Shown here in pieces: positions 6,979 to 14,310 of a stretch of 23,912 bases of DNA (the stretch's first letter is position 1; the number at the start of each line of letters is the position of its first letter). The notes beneath the pieces were generated by a model. That model was not told where the DNA came from, did no database searches, and saw only the letters and a list, made by a program, of their open reading frames with translations. A program made the translations under genes and the position numbers. The DNA lies in the IMG/VR virus record IMGVR_UViG_3300041955_000038, positions 1 through 23,912 of that record; one strand, given 5' to 3'. Source of the stretch: a virus.

Positions 6979-6984
6979 CGGAAT

Positions 6985-7341
6985 TCACGGCCGGATGATG
7001 GACGGCGCCGGCTTGTTCTTCGCCGCGGCGTTCAAGAAGTCATCGATGACTTGCTTGAACGGCACGTGCACATAGCCGGGCGCAACCATCGCCGCGCCGC
7101 AGCCGTCGCACACGTAGTGATCGCACTGCCGGCACCAGGCGCGCTCGCGCTGCCGGTTCGGATTGATGACCACGATGGCCTGGCAGTGCGAACAGGTCAG
7201 CGTCGGCGCTTCCAGCGTCATGCCGCGGCCGACCGGCATATTGGGCGCAAGACCGGCAGCAGCGAGATCGGCGGGCGCAAAGCCGGGACTGTCCGCGTGG
7301 TCGATCTTCAAATAACCTTCCTGTTCGCGTTTGGAAAACAT
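6985..7341 (-). CDS. Small zinc-ribbon protein, unknown function
   Basis: The protein (118 residues from the ATG at 7341) has three CxxC motifs within about 30 residues: LTCSHCQ, WCRQCDHY and VCDGCGAA. This is enough for one or two zinc sites in a compact ribbon. The N-terminus FSKREQEGYLKIDHADSPG is charged; the C-terminus ends NKPAPSIIRP. A GTG at 7347 is a real alternative start: AAGGG lies five bases before it but eleven before the ATG. It sits between the tail fibre gene and a structural gene. Zinc ribbons of this kind occur in phage regulators and in virion proteins; neither is shown here. Confidence 0.55.
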   Translation of the reverse strand: MFSKREQEGYLKIDHADSPGFAPADLAAAGLAPNMPVGRGMTLEAPTLTCSHCQAIVVINPNRQRERAWCRQCDHYVCDGCGAAMVAPGYVHVPFKQVIDDFLNAAAKNKPAPSIIRP

Positions 7342-7358
7342 GACCACTTTTTCCCTTG

Positions 7359-8927
7359 TTAGATGCGATAGCCGGTGATGAACAGCGCCGCCGGCGTGCC
7401 GTCCGTGGTCGACCAGTAAAGCGTTTGCGCCGTCACCAATCGAAGATCAACGAAGGTGAAGAACGGCGCGCCCCACTGCGCGCCAAGACCGCTTGGAAAC
7501 GACGTCGTGGAGCCCGCCGCCGGATAGGACGTCGGCGACGAACAAACCGACATGGGATTGGCCAAACCCTGTGCGCCGCCGATGCCCTTGGCGAAGGCCG
7601 CGTTTGCCGGGACGACTGTCGATATCGATTGCACCTGATAGGTGTACTGGCCGCCCACCAGCGGCGGCGCCTGCGTCAGCGGAGCATTGCCGCTCATTCC
7701 GAAAATCGAAACCGGCGTAACGTCAATGTTGCCGTTGCACTGCACGAACTGCAGAATGTTGCCGTTGATATCGCATTTGCCGGACCAGATCAGGATCGAA
7801 GCGGCATAGCCGGACGGCATGTTCGAACCGCTGTAAATCTTGCCGTTCGAAACCGATCCCAAACAACCCAGCGTGTTCCAGACGTTCAAGGTCGGATTGT
7901 AGATCACGTATATCGATAGATCCGCCGTGTTCGGCGTTGCGCCGGTGTCCATGCCGCCGGCGCCGGTGCCCGCACCGTTGAAGGCGAGCGAAAGATTTGC
8001 CGCCTTGAACGACGTGCCGCCTAGAACGTTTTCGGCGACGATTTCGCCCGCGGTCCACGCCGCCGTTTTCGTTGCACCTGGCGCCGATCCGATCAGGCCA
8101 GAATATCCCGCCATCGATCCGCCGCCACCGGAGCCACCGCCGCTGCCGCTGGAAGCATAAAGCTGCCAGGTCGATCCGGAACGTATCAGCAGCGCCATCT
8201 GGCCGGCGACCAGGGCGCCGATCGCGAGCGGCGTGCCGTCGCGGTTCACCACATTCGCCAAGGCTAATGCATTGACGCCGATCTGCGTGGCGCCGCTGTT
8301 GGCGTTCGCGATCTTGACCAGGATTGGATTGCCGTCGACCGGCGCCGTGATCGCCGGCGAGAATGGCGCCGTGATCAGGTTCGGCGTGACGCTGGTATCG
8401 GCGACGTAGGGAATTTCAATGAAGTAATTATTGACAGTCCCACCGCCGCCGCCGCCCACCGTCGAATTCACCAGCTGAAAATGCGTGCCGTCCCAAACCA
8501 ATTCCGCGATCATGCCGGCGACAAGTTCGTTAGCGGACAGAGCAGCGCCGCCGGACAACACGATCGGCGCAACGCCAAGCCCGTCATTGAAGGTCGAAGC
8601 GCCGGTATTGTTGTTCAGAATCTTGACGCGATAGGGCTGGCCCAGCTGGCGCACCAAAAGCGCCGGCGTGTAGGCGACGCTGTAGGCGTTCACCGATCCG
8701 GTATCGACCGCATAATTGACGAATTGCGATCGCACGGATTCCAGCAGCTGCTGAAGATCGCTATCGGTCGGCACCAGCCCCGATGCGATAATCAGATTGA
8801 CGATTTCGGTTTGCGGATTCTGAAATACCGCCGCCGATGGAATCGATCCTTCCGTCCCCGTCGCCGGGTTGCCATTGATATAGGGCGCGTTCGGATCGGC
8901 TACGCCATAAGGCTGTTCGTATTTCAT
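7359..8927 (-). CDS. Tail fibre-like protein with two repeated domains
   Basis: The 522-residue protein begins MKYEQPYGVADPNAPYINGN, a start typical of phage fibre proteins attached to a baseplate. Two related segments follow: residues about 80-155 (PYRVKILNNNTGASTFN...ELVAGMIAELVWDGTHFQLV) and about 180-260 (PILVKIANANSGATQIGVNA...LVAGQMALLIRSGSTWQLY), each ending in a glycine-rich linker. The C-terminal 250 residues look like a beta-rich tip. AGGGGAAG upstream of the ATG supports the start. It lies directly after the gp48-containing fusion, where Mu carries its fibre genes S and U, so a host-recognition role is likely. Confidence 0.75.
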   Translation of the reverse strand: MKYEQPYGVADPNAPYINGNPATGTEGSIPSAAVFQNPQTEIVNLIIASGLVPTDSDLQQLLESVRSQFVNYAVDTGSVNAYSVAYTPALLVRQLGQPYRVKILNNNTGASTFNDGLGVAPIVLSGGAALSANELVAGMIAELVWDGTHFQLVNSTVGGGGGGTVNNYFIEIPYVADTSVTPNLITAPFSPAITAPVDGNPILVKIANANSGATQIGVNALALANVVNRDGTPLAIGALVAGQMALLIRSGSTWQLYASSGSGGGSGGGGSMAGYSGLIGSAPGATKTAAWTAGEIVAENVLGGTSFKAANLSLAFNGAGTGAGGMDTGATPNTADLSIYVIYNPTLNVWNTLGCLGSVSNGKIYSGSNMPSGYAASILIWSGKCDINGNILQFVQCNGNIDVTPVSIFGMSGNAPLTQAPPLVGGQYTYQVQSISTVVPANAAFAKGIGGAQGLANPMSVCSSPTSYPAAGSTTSFPSGLGAQWGAPFFTFVDLRLVTAQTLYWSTTDGTPAALFITGYRI

Positions 8928-8941
8928 GGTTCCGCTTCCCC

Positions 8942-10966
8942 TTACGGTGTTCCAGCAAACGGGCCGCCGGCGGCGAGGCCGCTATAGTCGAAGACGATCT
9001 CCGTATGCGCGGGCTTGATGCGCGTCAGCAGACAGTCGAGATCTGTGGCGATGCCGATGCGCAGCATCGGATCGACGCCGGCTTGCCCCGAACTGGCGCG
9101 GAACCAGGACAGCCGCGCTTGCGCGATGCTGGTGGTCCAGTAGAAGCGCATTTCCGGCGGCCCGATCTGCCAGCGAGGCGAGCCATCGTTGTCCGGATTT
9201 TGTGCCGTCGTATCGCCGCAGCGCGACACGCCGCACATGAACGGCGCATATTCCTTGATCGTGATTGCGTAGCCTTCGCGCGCGGCCTGCGCGGTCATGA
9301 AGGCACGCGACTGCGCGCCCAGCATGGTCATCTTCGCGACCAGGGCCTTTTGCCGATCGGCAACCGTGAGCGGTTCGGCCAGACATTCATCCGGCAGTCC
9401 CCACGCCTTTTCCCAATCGGGCAGCAGGATCACGGTCTGCCGCGGATCGCTTTCGTTCACCAATAAGCGCGCCGCCAGCACCTCGACTTCATCGCCCCAA
9501 ATCTGCGCCAGGCCCGCCAGCACGATCTGCAGCACGTGATCCGGTTCGCGCGGCCATGCTGGACCAGTGGGCAAAAGCCCGGACCACGCCAGCGCATATT
9601 CCGCGCCGGTGCGCTGCACCCATTGATCGCCCCGCGCTTCCAAAGGCGATACCGGAGGCGGCGCCGGCGTAGGCGTGTTGCTGCCGGCCGGTTCTTCGGT
9701 CGCCATTGGCAGCGTCGCCAGAACGATCGGCGCGCCCTGCCATTTCGGCAGCTGATCGTCAAAATCGTAGCGCCAGAATTTGATTGGCGCCTGGCCGCGC
9801 GCACCGAAAAATTCTGTGGTCGCCGGCATCCGCAGCGATGCTGCAAGAAGCGGATCGCCCTGCCACTTCGGCAGCTGATCGTCAAAATCGTAACGCCAGA
9901 ATTTTGTCGGCGCCTGGCCGCTAACGCCGAAAAACTTACCTGGCTCAGGAAATCCCGCCGTCGCTGCCCTTAGCGGCGCACCCTGCCATTGCGGGAATTC
10001 GATCAGATAATCGTAGCGCCAGAATTTCGCCGGCGCCTGGCCGCTTTGATCGAAGAACGTTGCCGCTGCAGGCTGCAGCATGGCCGCCGCGATTTTCGGC
10101 GCGCCCTGCCATTTCGGCAGCTGATCGTCAAAATCGTAGCGCCAGAATTTTGTCGGCGCCTGGCCGCCAGCGCCGAAAAACTTTGCAAAATAAAGCAGGG
10201 CGAGCGCGGCCGCGCCATGCGGCTTCGGCCGCCATATCGGGTCCGGCACTGCAGCTTCGTCAAGCGATACCCACTGCGGAACAACAAACGGTTCAGCCGT
10301 GGTGTAAATGACGATGATGCAGCCCGGCGCGCCGGCGCCGCCCGCGGAATTGACGCAACTGCTAGGAGGGCCGCCGCCGCCGCCGCCAGCACCATAGTTG
10401 GCGGCGGCGGAGCCGTTGCCGTTCGTGCCGCCGCCGCCGCCGGCGCCCGGACCTGCGTTGCCGCCTGCGGTTAGCGTATAGGACGGCGTACCTGCGGTTC
10501 CGGGAGCTCCGCCAACTAAGACGGAACAAATATTTTGGCCCGGCCCACCTATGCCGCCGGGCGTTGAGAGGCCAGGCGCGCCGCCGCCGCCGCCGCCGCC
10601 AGTCCCGCCGCACAGATTGGATGTGCCGCCAGGCGACCCAGCGACGATGTGCGATCCCACGCACGCCGCCGGCGACGTCGATTTCGAAGAAGCCAGAACG
10701 GTTGTGGGCGAACCGAACCAGCAGGGATTGCTCGATCCGCCCGCTGGAATCTGGATCGCGACGCTGCCCGACGACGGCAGCGTCAATCCGGAGATAGAAG
10801 CAACGCAGCCCGACGCGCCGCCGGCGCCGCCAACAGAGCCGCCAGCAGACGAAGGCGCGCCGTTATCGCCAGCGCCCCAGCAGATGATCTGTGCGCTCGC
10901 GCCGTAAGCATCCGGCGGCGGTGTCCACGAGGTGCCGGATAGGATGACGACAGTTTTAGTCGTCAT
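8942..10966 (-). CDS. Fusion of glycine-rich fibre-tip domain, tryptophan repeats and Mu gp48/YmfQ-like baseplate domain
   Basis: The 674-residue protein has three parts. Residues 1-225 form a glycine-rich domain (TVVILSGTSWTPPPDAYG...CWGAG...GGGGG runs...CIIVIYTT), of the kind found at receptor-binding tips of phage fibres. Residues 228-425 contain one weak and four strong tryptophan repeats. Residues about 447-674 match the gp48/YmfQ (DUF2313) family: LLPTGPAWPRE, LLVNESDPRQTVILLPDWEK, AWGLPDECL and REGYAITIKEYAPF. YmfQ proteins are usually near 190-200 residues and stand alone just after gp47. Here the reading frame is continuous through all three parts. An internal ATG at 9706 could start a free gp48 domain but has no good ribosome site. 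Confidence 0.85.
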   Translation of the reverse strand: MTTKTVVILSGTSWTPPPDAYGASAQIICWGAGDNGAPSSAGGSVGGAGGASGCVASISGLTLPSSGSVAIQIPAGGSSNPCWFGSPTTVLASSKSTSPAACVGSHIVAGSPGGTSNLCGGTGGGGGGGAPGLSTPGGIGGPGQNICSVLVGGAPGTAGTPSYTLTAGGNAGPGAGGGGGTNGNGSAAANYGAGGGGGGPPSSCVNSAGGAGAPGCIIVIYTTAEPFVVPQWVSLDEAAVPDPIWRPKPHGAAALALLYFAKFFGAGGQAPTKFWRYDFDDQLPKWQGAPKIAAAMLQPAAATFFDQSGQAPAKFWRYDYLIEFPQWQGAPLRAATAGFPEPGKFFGVSGQAPTKFWRYDFDDQLPKWQGDPLLAASLRMPATTEFFGARGQAPIKFWRYDFDDQLPKWQGAPIVLATLPMATEEPAGSNTPTPAPPPVSPLEARGDQWVQRTGAEYALAWSGLLPTGPAWPREPDHVLQIVLAGLAQIWGDEVEVLAARLLVNESDPRQTVILLPDWEKAWGLPDECLAEPLTVADRQKALVAKMTMLGAQSRAFMTAQAAREGYAITIKEYAPFMCGVSRCGDTTAQNPDNDGSPRWQIGPPEMRFYWTTSIAQARLSWFRASSGQAGVDPMLRIGIATDLDCLLTRIKPAHTEIVFDYSGLAAGGPFAGTP
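9692..10183 (-). repeat. Four tandem 123-bp repeats encoding the 41-residue tryptophan unit
   Basis: Units lie at 10183-10061, 10060-9938, 9937-9815 and 9814-9692, each exactly 123 bp. The protein core is KFWRYDFDDQLPKWQGAP in units 1, 3 and 4 (with small changes) and KFWRYDYLIEFPQWQGAP in unit 2. Leading tryptophans are at residues 275, 316, 357 and 398. A weaker unit precedes them at residues 230-261 (QWVSLDEAAVPDPIWRPKP). Confidence 0.9.
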
Positions 10967-10969
10967 CGC

Positions 10970-11260
10970 TTACCGTCCCGGTTCTGGCAGATTTACGATA
11001 TGCGTTCCATCGACCAGCGCGCGGATCGCGTGCTGGCGTCCTTTCGGAAATTCCACAAAGCTGCCGGCCTCCACGATCGCGGACTTGCCCGCATCGTCAT
11101 AGATTTCGCATCGGCCGATCAGCACGCAAGTCGAATGAAAGAACGGATGGACGTGAAGCGGGATTTCATCGCCCGCCTTGACGAAGCGATAATGCGAAAC
11201 CCTTTGCGAGCGCCCATCCGGCAGCGTGGTCATGAACGTTGCCGTGACCGGGAGGGCCAT
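10970..11260 (-). CDS. Small single-domain cupin protein
   Basis: The 96-residue protein is essentially one cupin barrel. Motif 1 is seen as GDEIPLHVHPFFHSTC (His36, His38) and motif 2 as GSFVEFPKGRQHAIRAL (His78). The usual glutamate of motif 1 is absent; His42 lies near its place. Cupins bind a metal and can be enzymes, sugar isomerases or binding proteins, so the substrate cannot be told. The start at 11260 gives a one-base TGATG overlap; the TTG at 11263 is less likely. It lies between gp47-like and gp48-like coding parts, where Mu has nothing. Confidence 0.75.
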   Translation of the reverse strand: MALPVTATFMTTLPDGRSQRVSHYRFVKAGDEIPLHVHPFFHSTCVLIGRCEIYDDAGKSAIVEAGSFVEFPKGRQHAIRALVDGTHIVNLPEPGR

Positions 11261-11484
11261 CAAAATTCGACCTTGTTCGCCGGCGTAGTGGGCGCGGGCG
11301 CCTCATCCTGCACCGGCGGCGCAAAGCCTGTTGCCGGATCATAGGTCCAGTTTTCGTGACAGCCGTCCGGCGCATCGATCCATTTCGCATCGGCCGGAAA
11401 TCCGGACGGCTTCGGATCGATCGTCGCATCCGCCATCAACACGGCAGCGATGCTGTTGTCGGCAAGGATGACGGCGGCGGGCAT
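11260..11484 (-). CDS. Hypothetical small phage protein (74 residues)
   Basis: The protein reads MPAAVILADNSIAAVLMADA at its start, then DPKPSGFPADAKWIDAPDG, NWTYDPATGFAPP and a proline-rich tail ending in NKVEF. The pattern of a short beta-hairpin start followed by W.YDP.TG.F is common in small proteins next to tail fibres, including fibre assembly chaperone-like ones, but there is no firm family match. It lies 9 nt after the baseplate J gene and overlaps the cupin gene by one base, so all three should be co-translated. It may pair with the cupin. Confidence 0.6.
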   Translation of the reverse strand: MPAAVILADNSIAAVLMADATIDPKPSGFPADAKWIDAPDGCHENWTYDPATGFAPPVQDEAPAPTTPANKVEF

Positions 11485-11493
11485 CGGCGGTTC

Positions 11494-12618
11494 TCATGTG
11501 TAAGTGACGTTGCCAAGCACGGCCATCGATCCGTTGTTTGGCATGACGAAATCCGCCATCGTCAGATCGAAATAATCCACGTCCGGCGTGTTCAAGATCG
11601 CGTCGCTGACCCATGCCGAATAGATCGTGGTGGGCGGGATCAGGACGCCGTTGAGCGACGAAGACGGCGCCGCCTTCGCCGCCAGCATTGCCGCGATGCT
11701 GGCGTTGATCGCCGCCTGCGTATTGGCATCGCTTTGCGAAAGATCGCTGATCGTGCAGTTCAGCGGCGCCGGCAGCGGCGGCTCGACGAAGAAATCCTTG
11801 ATCGAAACCGGGCGCAGGTTCGACATGAAGGCCAGCACGTTCGCCACATCGGCATCTTCCGGGAAGCCGCCGCCGTGGCCGCGGCCGGCGCCATCGATCG
11901 TCAGCGGCCCGGCGTTCTTTTGATCCATCATGAAGCGAACAGTGATGGTGCCGATGCCCATTTCCTGCGGCGCGCACCAGGCCCGCGTGACGCCGGGGAA
12001 GGATAGCGCCCACTGCACATAATCGAACGCGTCGCCGCCCATCGGCGGTTCGCGGATGCGATCCAGGACGCGCACGCGCAGTTCATCGTCGGTTTCCGCC
12101 GGCGCGCCATCTGACAGCACGGCGATCGTCGCCGTGCCCGATAGGCCCGGAACCACGCTGGCGAGATTGAGAACGGCGGCCGCCGTCAACAACGTTTGGC
12201 CTGGCGTCAGCGCCGCGATCGGTGCCGGCGTCGGCGCGCCGCCAAGCGTCACGGCCTGCGTTGTTTGAACAGCGATGGTCTTAGAACCGACCTGCACGGT
12301 ATAAAGCGTTCCCGCCGGCACCAGTGTTAACGCAATGCCTGTCAGCAGCGCCGTGCCGGATGCAAAGTTCGCCGGTTTCCTTCCGCCTAGCCAGATATTT
12401 CCGTACCGGTCAAGCCACTCTTTCTCTGCCGTGTCCGGCATCAATTGTTTGGCCAGCCACGATAGGTAGAGCAGCGTCAAATATGCCAAGCCGGCGTTCG
12501 CATCAGACATGACGCGAAGCACGCTGTTCGGGATCATTGGTCCCGACCGCAGCTTCGCCTGAACGTTGTCGCGATTGAGCGCGCGCAACGCTTGGAGAGT
12601 TCGCGTCTGCCAAGGCAT
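11494..12618 (-). CDS. Baseplate J-like protein (Mu gp47 homologue)
   Basis: The 374-residue protein fits the baseplate J / gp47 family, a wedge component joining hub and fibres. Typical features are the N-terminal helical part (PNSVLRVMSDANAGLAYLTL, LMPDTAEKEWLDRYGNIW), the central G.A.LTG..L..VPAGT segment, and the signature DDELRVRVLDRIREPPMGGD followed by YVQWALSFPGVTRAWCAPQE. The C-terminal part includes KDFFVEPPLPAPLNC. Length is close to Mu gp47. GAGGAA about ten bases upstream supports the ATG. It follows the gp46-like gene after 15 nt, as in Mu. Confidence 0.9.
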   Translation of the reverse strand: MPWQTRTLQALRALNRDNVQAKLRSGPMIPNSVLRVMSDANAGLAYLTLLYLSWLAKQLMPDTAEKEWLDRYGNIWLGGRKPANFASGTALLTGIALTLVPAGTLYTVQVGSKTIAVQTTQAVTLGGAPTPAPIAALTPGQTLLTAAAVLNLASVVPGLSGTATIAVLSDGAPAETDDELRVRVLDRIREPPMGGDAFDYVQWALSFPGVTRAWCAPQEMGIGTITVRFMMDQKNAGPLTIDGAGRGHGGGFPEDADVANVLAFMSNLRPVSIKDFFVEPPLPAPLNCTISDLSQSDANTQAAINASIAAMLAAKAAPSSSLNGVLIPPTTIYSAWVSDAILNTPDVDYFDLTMADFVMPNNGSMAVLGNVTYT

Positions 12619-12633
12619 AGGCGGCTATTCCTC

Positions 12634-13152
12634 TTATTGCGACGCTTTGCTTGATGGAAACAGTTCAGTCCAAAGCGGCTCGAATTCCAGCGCGATCGCG
12701 GACTTCGGCCCCCGGTAGATCGTGACGCGCGCCAGGATGCGATCGTTGCGATCCGTGGACTTCCAGACTTCCACATTGAACGCCGAACAGATGCCGGCGG
12801 TGACGAAGGGCTGCAGGCATTGCTGCAAATATTGCTGCACGCGCGTTACTGTCGCACCCTCGCGCGCGCCGGCGTCCACGATGCTCGCGCGCGTCAAAAG
12901 CCACAGCTTCGAGCCCAGCGGCCAGCCGTTCCAGATTGCCGCCGCATCCATATCGCCCCACCAACCGCGGCGATCGTCGCTGCGCGGATCGGGCAGCACA
13001 TCGGATGGCGCCGCGACCGCATCGGAATTGAATGCGACCAGAACCGCCGTGATCAGTTCATTCGTTTCGTCAAGCAAGCCGGCCGGCGTCTGCAGCCAAT
13101 CGAACGTCACCACATCCGGCGTGGCAACCGGCACCAGGCGAATATCAGGCAT
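12634..13152 (-). CDS. Baseplate wedge protein, Mu gp46-like
   Basis: The 172-residue protein matches the phage GP46 family: DIRLVPVATPDVVTFDWLQT at the start, SDDRRGWWGD near residue 65, GSKLWLLTRA and later LARVTIYRGPKSAIALEFEP. GP46 proteins are small baseplate wedge parts (T4 gp25-like role). The ATG at 13152 overlaps the preceding gene by 8 nt; a GTG at 13164 is also in frame. The gene sits directly before gp47, the canonical order. It is slightly longer than Mu gp46. Confidence 0.88.
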   Translation of the reverse strand: MPDIRLVPVATPDVVTFDWLQTPAGLLDETNELITAVLVAFNSDAVAAPSDVLPDPRSDDRRGWWGDMDAAAIWNGWPLGSKLWLLTRASIVDAGAREGATVTRVQQYLQQCLQPFVTAGICSAFNVEVWKSTDRNDRILARVTIYRGPKSAIALEFEPLWTELFPSSKASQ

Positions 13153-13534
13153 CGTGCGCGGCACCGATTTTGCGATCCAGCGCCGAATAACCGGACGGCG
13201 GATCGCCGAAGAACGTCGCCGTCAGGTCGCGCCGATCGGCGGCGTCCCTGCGGCGATCCCGTTCGATGATTGCCGCTGACGATGCGCGAAAGCTGCCCTG
13301 TGACTGTCGCGGCTTATCGAACGAAGGGCCGCAGTCGACGCGGCGCCCTTGAACACGCGACACGCTGCAGTTCAGGGCTTTCGCGATCAGCGTTTCGGCG
13401 CGGGCGACGATGCCGAGACGTTGATGGCCAACGTCATCGCCATAAATATCCGTGACCTCGCGCTGCCAGATTTCGGCGGCGAGTCCGATTTCCCATTCCT
13501 GCCAGGCAACATTGTTCCATGGGCGTTTGCTCAT
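13145..13534 (-). CDS. Predicted DNA-binding protein with helix-turn-helix (GcrA/Myb-like)
   Basis: The 129-residue protein has an N-terminal region of WQEWEIGLAAEIWQREVTD followed by a typical recognition helix segment AKALNCSVSRVQGRRV. This spacing resembles GcrA- and Myb-type helix-turn-helix proteins. The C-terminal part is charged (IIERDRRRDAADRRDLT) and ends with FFGDPPSGYSALDRK, a tail I associate with small regulator-like proteins of Bradyrhizobium and relatives. The ATG at 13534 starts two bases after the previous stop; an ATG at 13543 is an alternative. Its location inside the baseplate genes is unusual. It may be a regulator or a structural protein that has kept the fold. Confidence 0.6.
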   Translation of the reverse strand: MSKRPWNNVAWQEWEIGLAAEIWQREVTDIYGDDVGHQRLGIVARAETLIAKALNCSVSRVQGRRVDCGPSFDKPRQSQGSFRASSAAIIERDRRRDAADRRDLTATFFGDPPSGYSALDRKIGAAHDA

Positions 13535-13536
13535 AT

Positions 13537-14310
13537 TCACCATCCCGCGGTTACGTCAAAGGCGATCACGGCGGCAACCGTATTGAGCGCATCGATCGCG
13601 GCTTCGTTTGTCAGCCGCGCCGCCTGCAGCGAAGCGCGGCGAGCAACGATCGCGGCCAGCAATCCAATGCATTCGGTCGCGCTTAGCGCCACCGGCGCGG
13701 TCGCGCCGATCGGCGTCCACGAGATCGAAACGGAATTGGTGAATCCGGCGATGCTTTGCATGGCCTGGCTGCCGCCGCTGGGCGACGATCCATTCCAGAG
13801 CACAGTGATGGATGCCGCATTGAACACGAAAGCGACATTCAGCAGCTGCGCATTGATGGCCGCGATAACCGTATTTGTCTGCCCAACCAAAGTAGCGAAC
13901 GCGGCCAGCAGTGCCGAAAACAACGCCAGCGTCAGCGCCGCCACGCCTTCATCGCTCGCATCCCAAGATGCGCCAGGCGCGGCGGCAACCGAGTAGGCGA
14001 TCGGCGCAATCCGGTAGGCTTCGAACAGCGCCTCGACCAGTTCGACCTTGACGACCTGCGCCTGCGCAACCGTCAGCGCCGGCGTCGCCGCCGCCATGGC
14101 CGTCATCCAGTCATCGATCAGCGGCTGATAGGGCGACGGATCGCTGAAGCTGGTGCGCAGCGCCACGCCGGTATTGCTTTCGACAAAGCCATCGCCGGCT
14201 TCATTCCAGATCACGTAAATCACGCTTTCCGGCAGCGACGAGCAATCCATGGTGACGGCCACATTATCGATCGCCATCAGATCGTCGGCGCGGCTGATAA
14301 AGAACCTCAT
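13537..14310 (-). CDS. DUF4376-like tail protein
   Basis: The 257-residue protein contains IYVIWNEAGDGFVESNTG near residue 30 and an alanine-rich middle, then a C-terminal segment (SVSISWTPIGATAPVALSAT, VARRASLQAARLTNEAAIDA) that matches the general pattern of DUF4376, a domain often found at the ends of phage tail fibre or accessory proteins. The ATGA overlap with the spike gene supports the start at 14310; an ATG at 14277 is possible. Mu has no gene in this place between gp45 and gp46. The family assignment is by pattern memory and is moderate. Confidence 0.5.
   Translation of the reverse strand: MRFFISRADDLMAIDNVAVTMDCSSLPESVIYVIWNEAGDGFVESNTGVALRTSFSDPSPYQPLIDDWMTAMAAATPALTVAQAQVVKVELVEALFEAYRIAPIAYSVAAAPGASWDASDEGVAALTLALFSALLAAFATLVGQTNTVIAAINAQLLNVAFVFNAASITVLWNGSSPSGGSQAMQSIAGFTNSVSISWTPIGATAPVALSATECIGLLAAIVARRASLQAARLTNEAAIDALNTVAAVIAFDVTAGW

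Noticed and set aside
9692-9706. Separate gp48 gene starting at the internal ATG at 9706
   Set aside because: There is no ribosome binding site before it and no stop separating it from the repeats; kept as an alternative only.
10370-10620. CCGCCG runs as a simple tandem DNA repeat or CRISPR-like element
   Set aside because: They encode the polyglycine runs of the fibre-tip domain in frame; there are no regular spacers.
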